5,117 nucleotides of DNA, taken from an uncultured Ruminococcus sp. Its GTDB lineage: Bacteria > Bacillota > Clostridia > Oscillospirales > Ruminococcaceae. The notes under the pieces are model-generated. The model ran no database searches, was not told the DNA's origin, and worked only from the letters and a program-made list of their open reading frames with translations. Of this stretch, positions 4,882 through 5,117 are shown in pieces. The stretch lies in assembly GCA_937898375.1 (NCBI GenBank), contig CALEJX010000228.1:1-5117 (forward strand), written 5' to 3'. Position numbers and translations under genes: made by a program. The stretch's first letter is position 1, and each line of letters starts with the position of its first letter.

Positions 4882-5117
4882 GTGCAAAAAGGTGTTATAA
4901 GGACCTTGTGGCTCATTGCGGCGCTGAGCCTTGTGGCGAGCTATGCCGTGATGTGCATTGCATGGCTTGTGAACGGCTGTCGCTACGGCGCACAGTTTTG
5001 CATGGACGTTTTTATGTGTGCGCTCCCCTATTGCCTAATACTTGTGTGCATTATGGAGCTTGCAGGGCTTCTCATATCGGTTTTCAGGATAAGAAAGCTT
5101 GAAAGGCTCTATGCTAG
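4882..5117 (+). CDS. Unrecognised small membrane protein (N-terminal part, runs off right edge)
   Basis: An open frame of 78 codons from GTG 4882 to the window edge, without a stop. It encodes a short basic N-terminus, then a hydrophobic segment at about residues 8-30 (LWLIAALSLVASYAVM and on) and a second at about 43-68 (VFMCALPYCLILVCIMELAG and on), followed by a basic stretch FRIRKLERLY. Two membrane helices joined by a short polar loop (NGCRYGAQFCMD) are therefore likely, with a cytoplasmic tail by the positive-inside rule. Six cysteines in 78 residues is unusual. The start is chosen because GAGGTG (4870-4875) lies 6 nt upstream; GTG 4873 (with AAGAGG 4859-4864) is an alternative, and ATG 4849 lies inside the predicted -10 box. 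I do not recognise the family and assign no function. A plausible promoter and good codon structure support a real gene. Confidence 0.68.
   Translation, partial: MQKGVIRTLWLIAALSLVASYAVMCIAWLVNGCRYGAQFCMDVFMCALPYCLILVCIMELAGLLISVFRIRKLERLYA

Overview
The window looks like a low-to-mid GC Clostridia chromosome, most likely Ruminococcus or a close relative (Oscillospirales). This is inferred from the strong AGGAGG-type ribosome sites, sigma-A-like promoters, an oxygen-sensitive [FeFe] hydrogenase, a FemAB-family cell-wall enzyme, and GTAGGGG-type palindromic repeats between genes. The genus is inferred from general character, not from an rRNA or marker gene.

Left end (1-804, minus strand): two phage DNA-packaging genes read leftward out of the window. 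They are a small-terminase-like gene and the first 114 codons of a PBSX-type large terminase, coupled by a GTGA start/stop overlap. They mark the edge of a prophage or prophage remnant. No integrase, tRNA or recognisable attachment site lies between them and the host genes.

Positions 805-1223: a divergent intergenic region. The phage side carries a perfect 9-bp inverted repeat with a third half-site and three TGCATAA copies, which could be operators. The host side carries a near-consensus promoter (TTGACA, 16 bp, TAAAAT) and a strong ribosome site for the next gene.

Positions 1224-2805: a 512-residue monomeric [FeFe] hydrogenase with a cysteine-rich multi-cluster N-terminal half and a complete set of H-cluster cysteines. 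It ends in a clear intrinsic terminator and so appears to be a single-gene transcription unit. No maturation genes (hydE, hydF, hydG) or partner subunits lie beside it.

Positions 2806-3571: a long non-coding stretch full of palindromes. It holds a nested inverted-repeat element (2851-3183, modules A-B...B'-A'), then a pair of competing hairpins (3255-3338), then a cluster of short hairpins (3369-3477). None of the reading frames through it looks like a real gene.

Positions 3572-4754: a well-formed promoter (TTGATT, 17 bp, TATAAT) and a 366-residue FemAB-family aminoacyltransferase, which is expected to add amino acids to the peptidoglycan cross-bridge precursor. Positions 4826-5117: an extended -10 promoter candidate and the beginning of an unrecognised small membrane protein that runs off the right edge.

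The host genes appear to be separate transcription units with unrelated jobs (hydrogen metabolism, cell wall, unknown membrane function). I do not see a new multi-gene system. The items most worth a second look are the nested repeat element, the variant H-cluster loop of the hydrogenase, and the phage/host junction.
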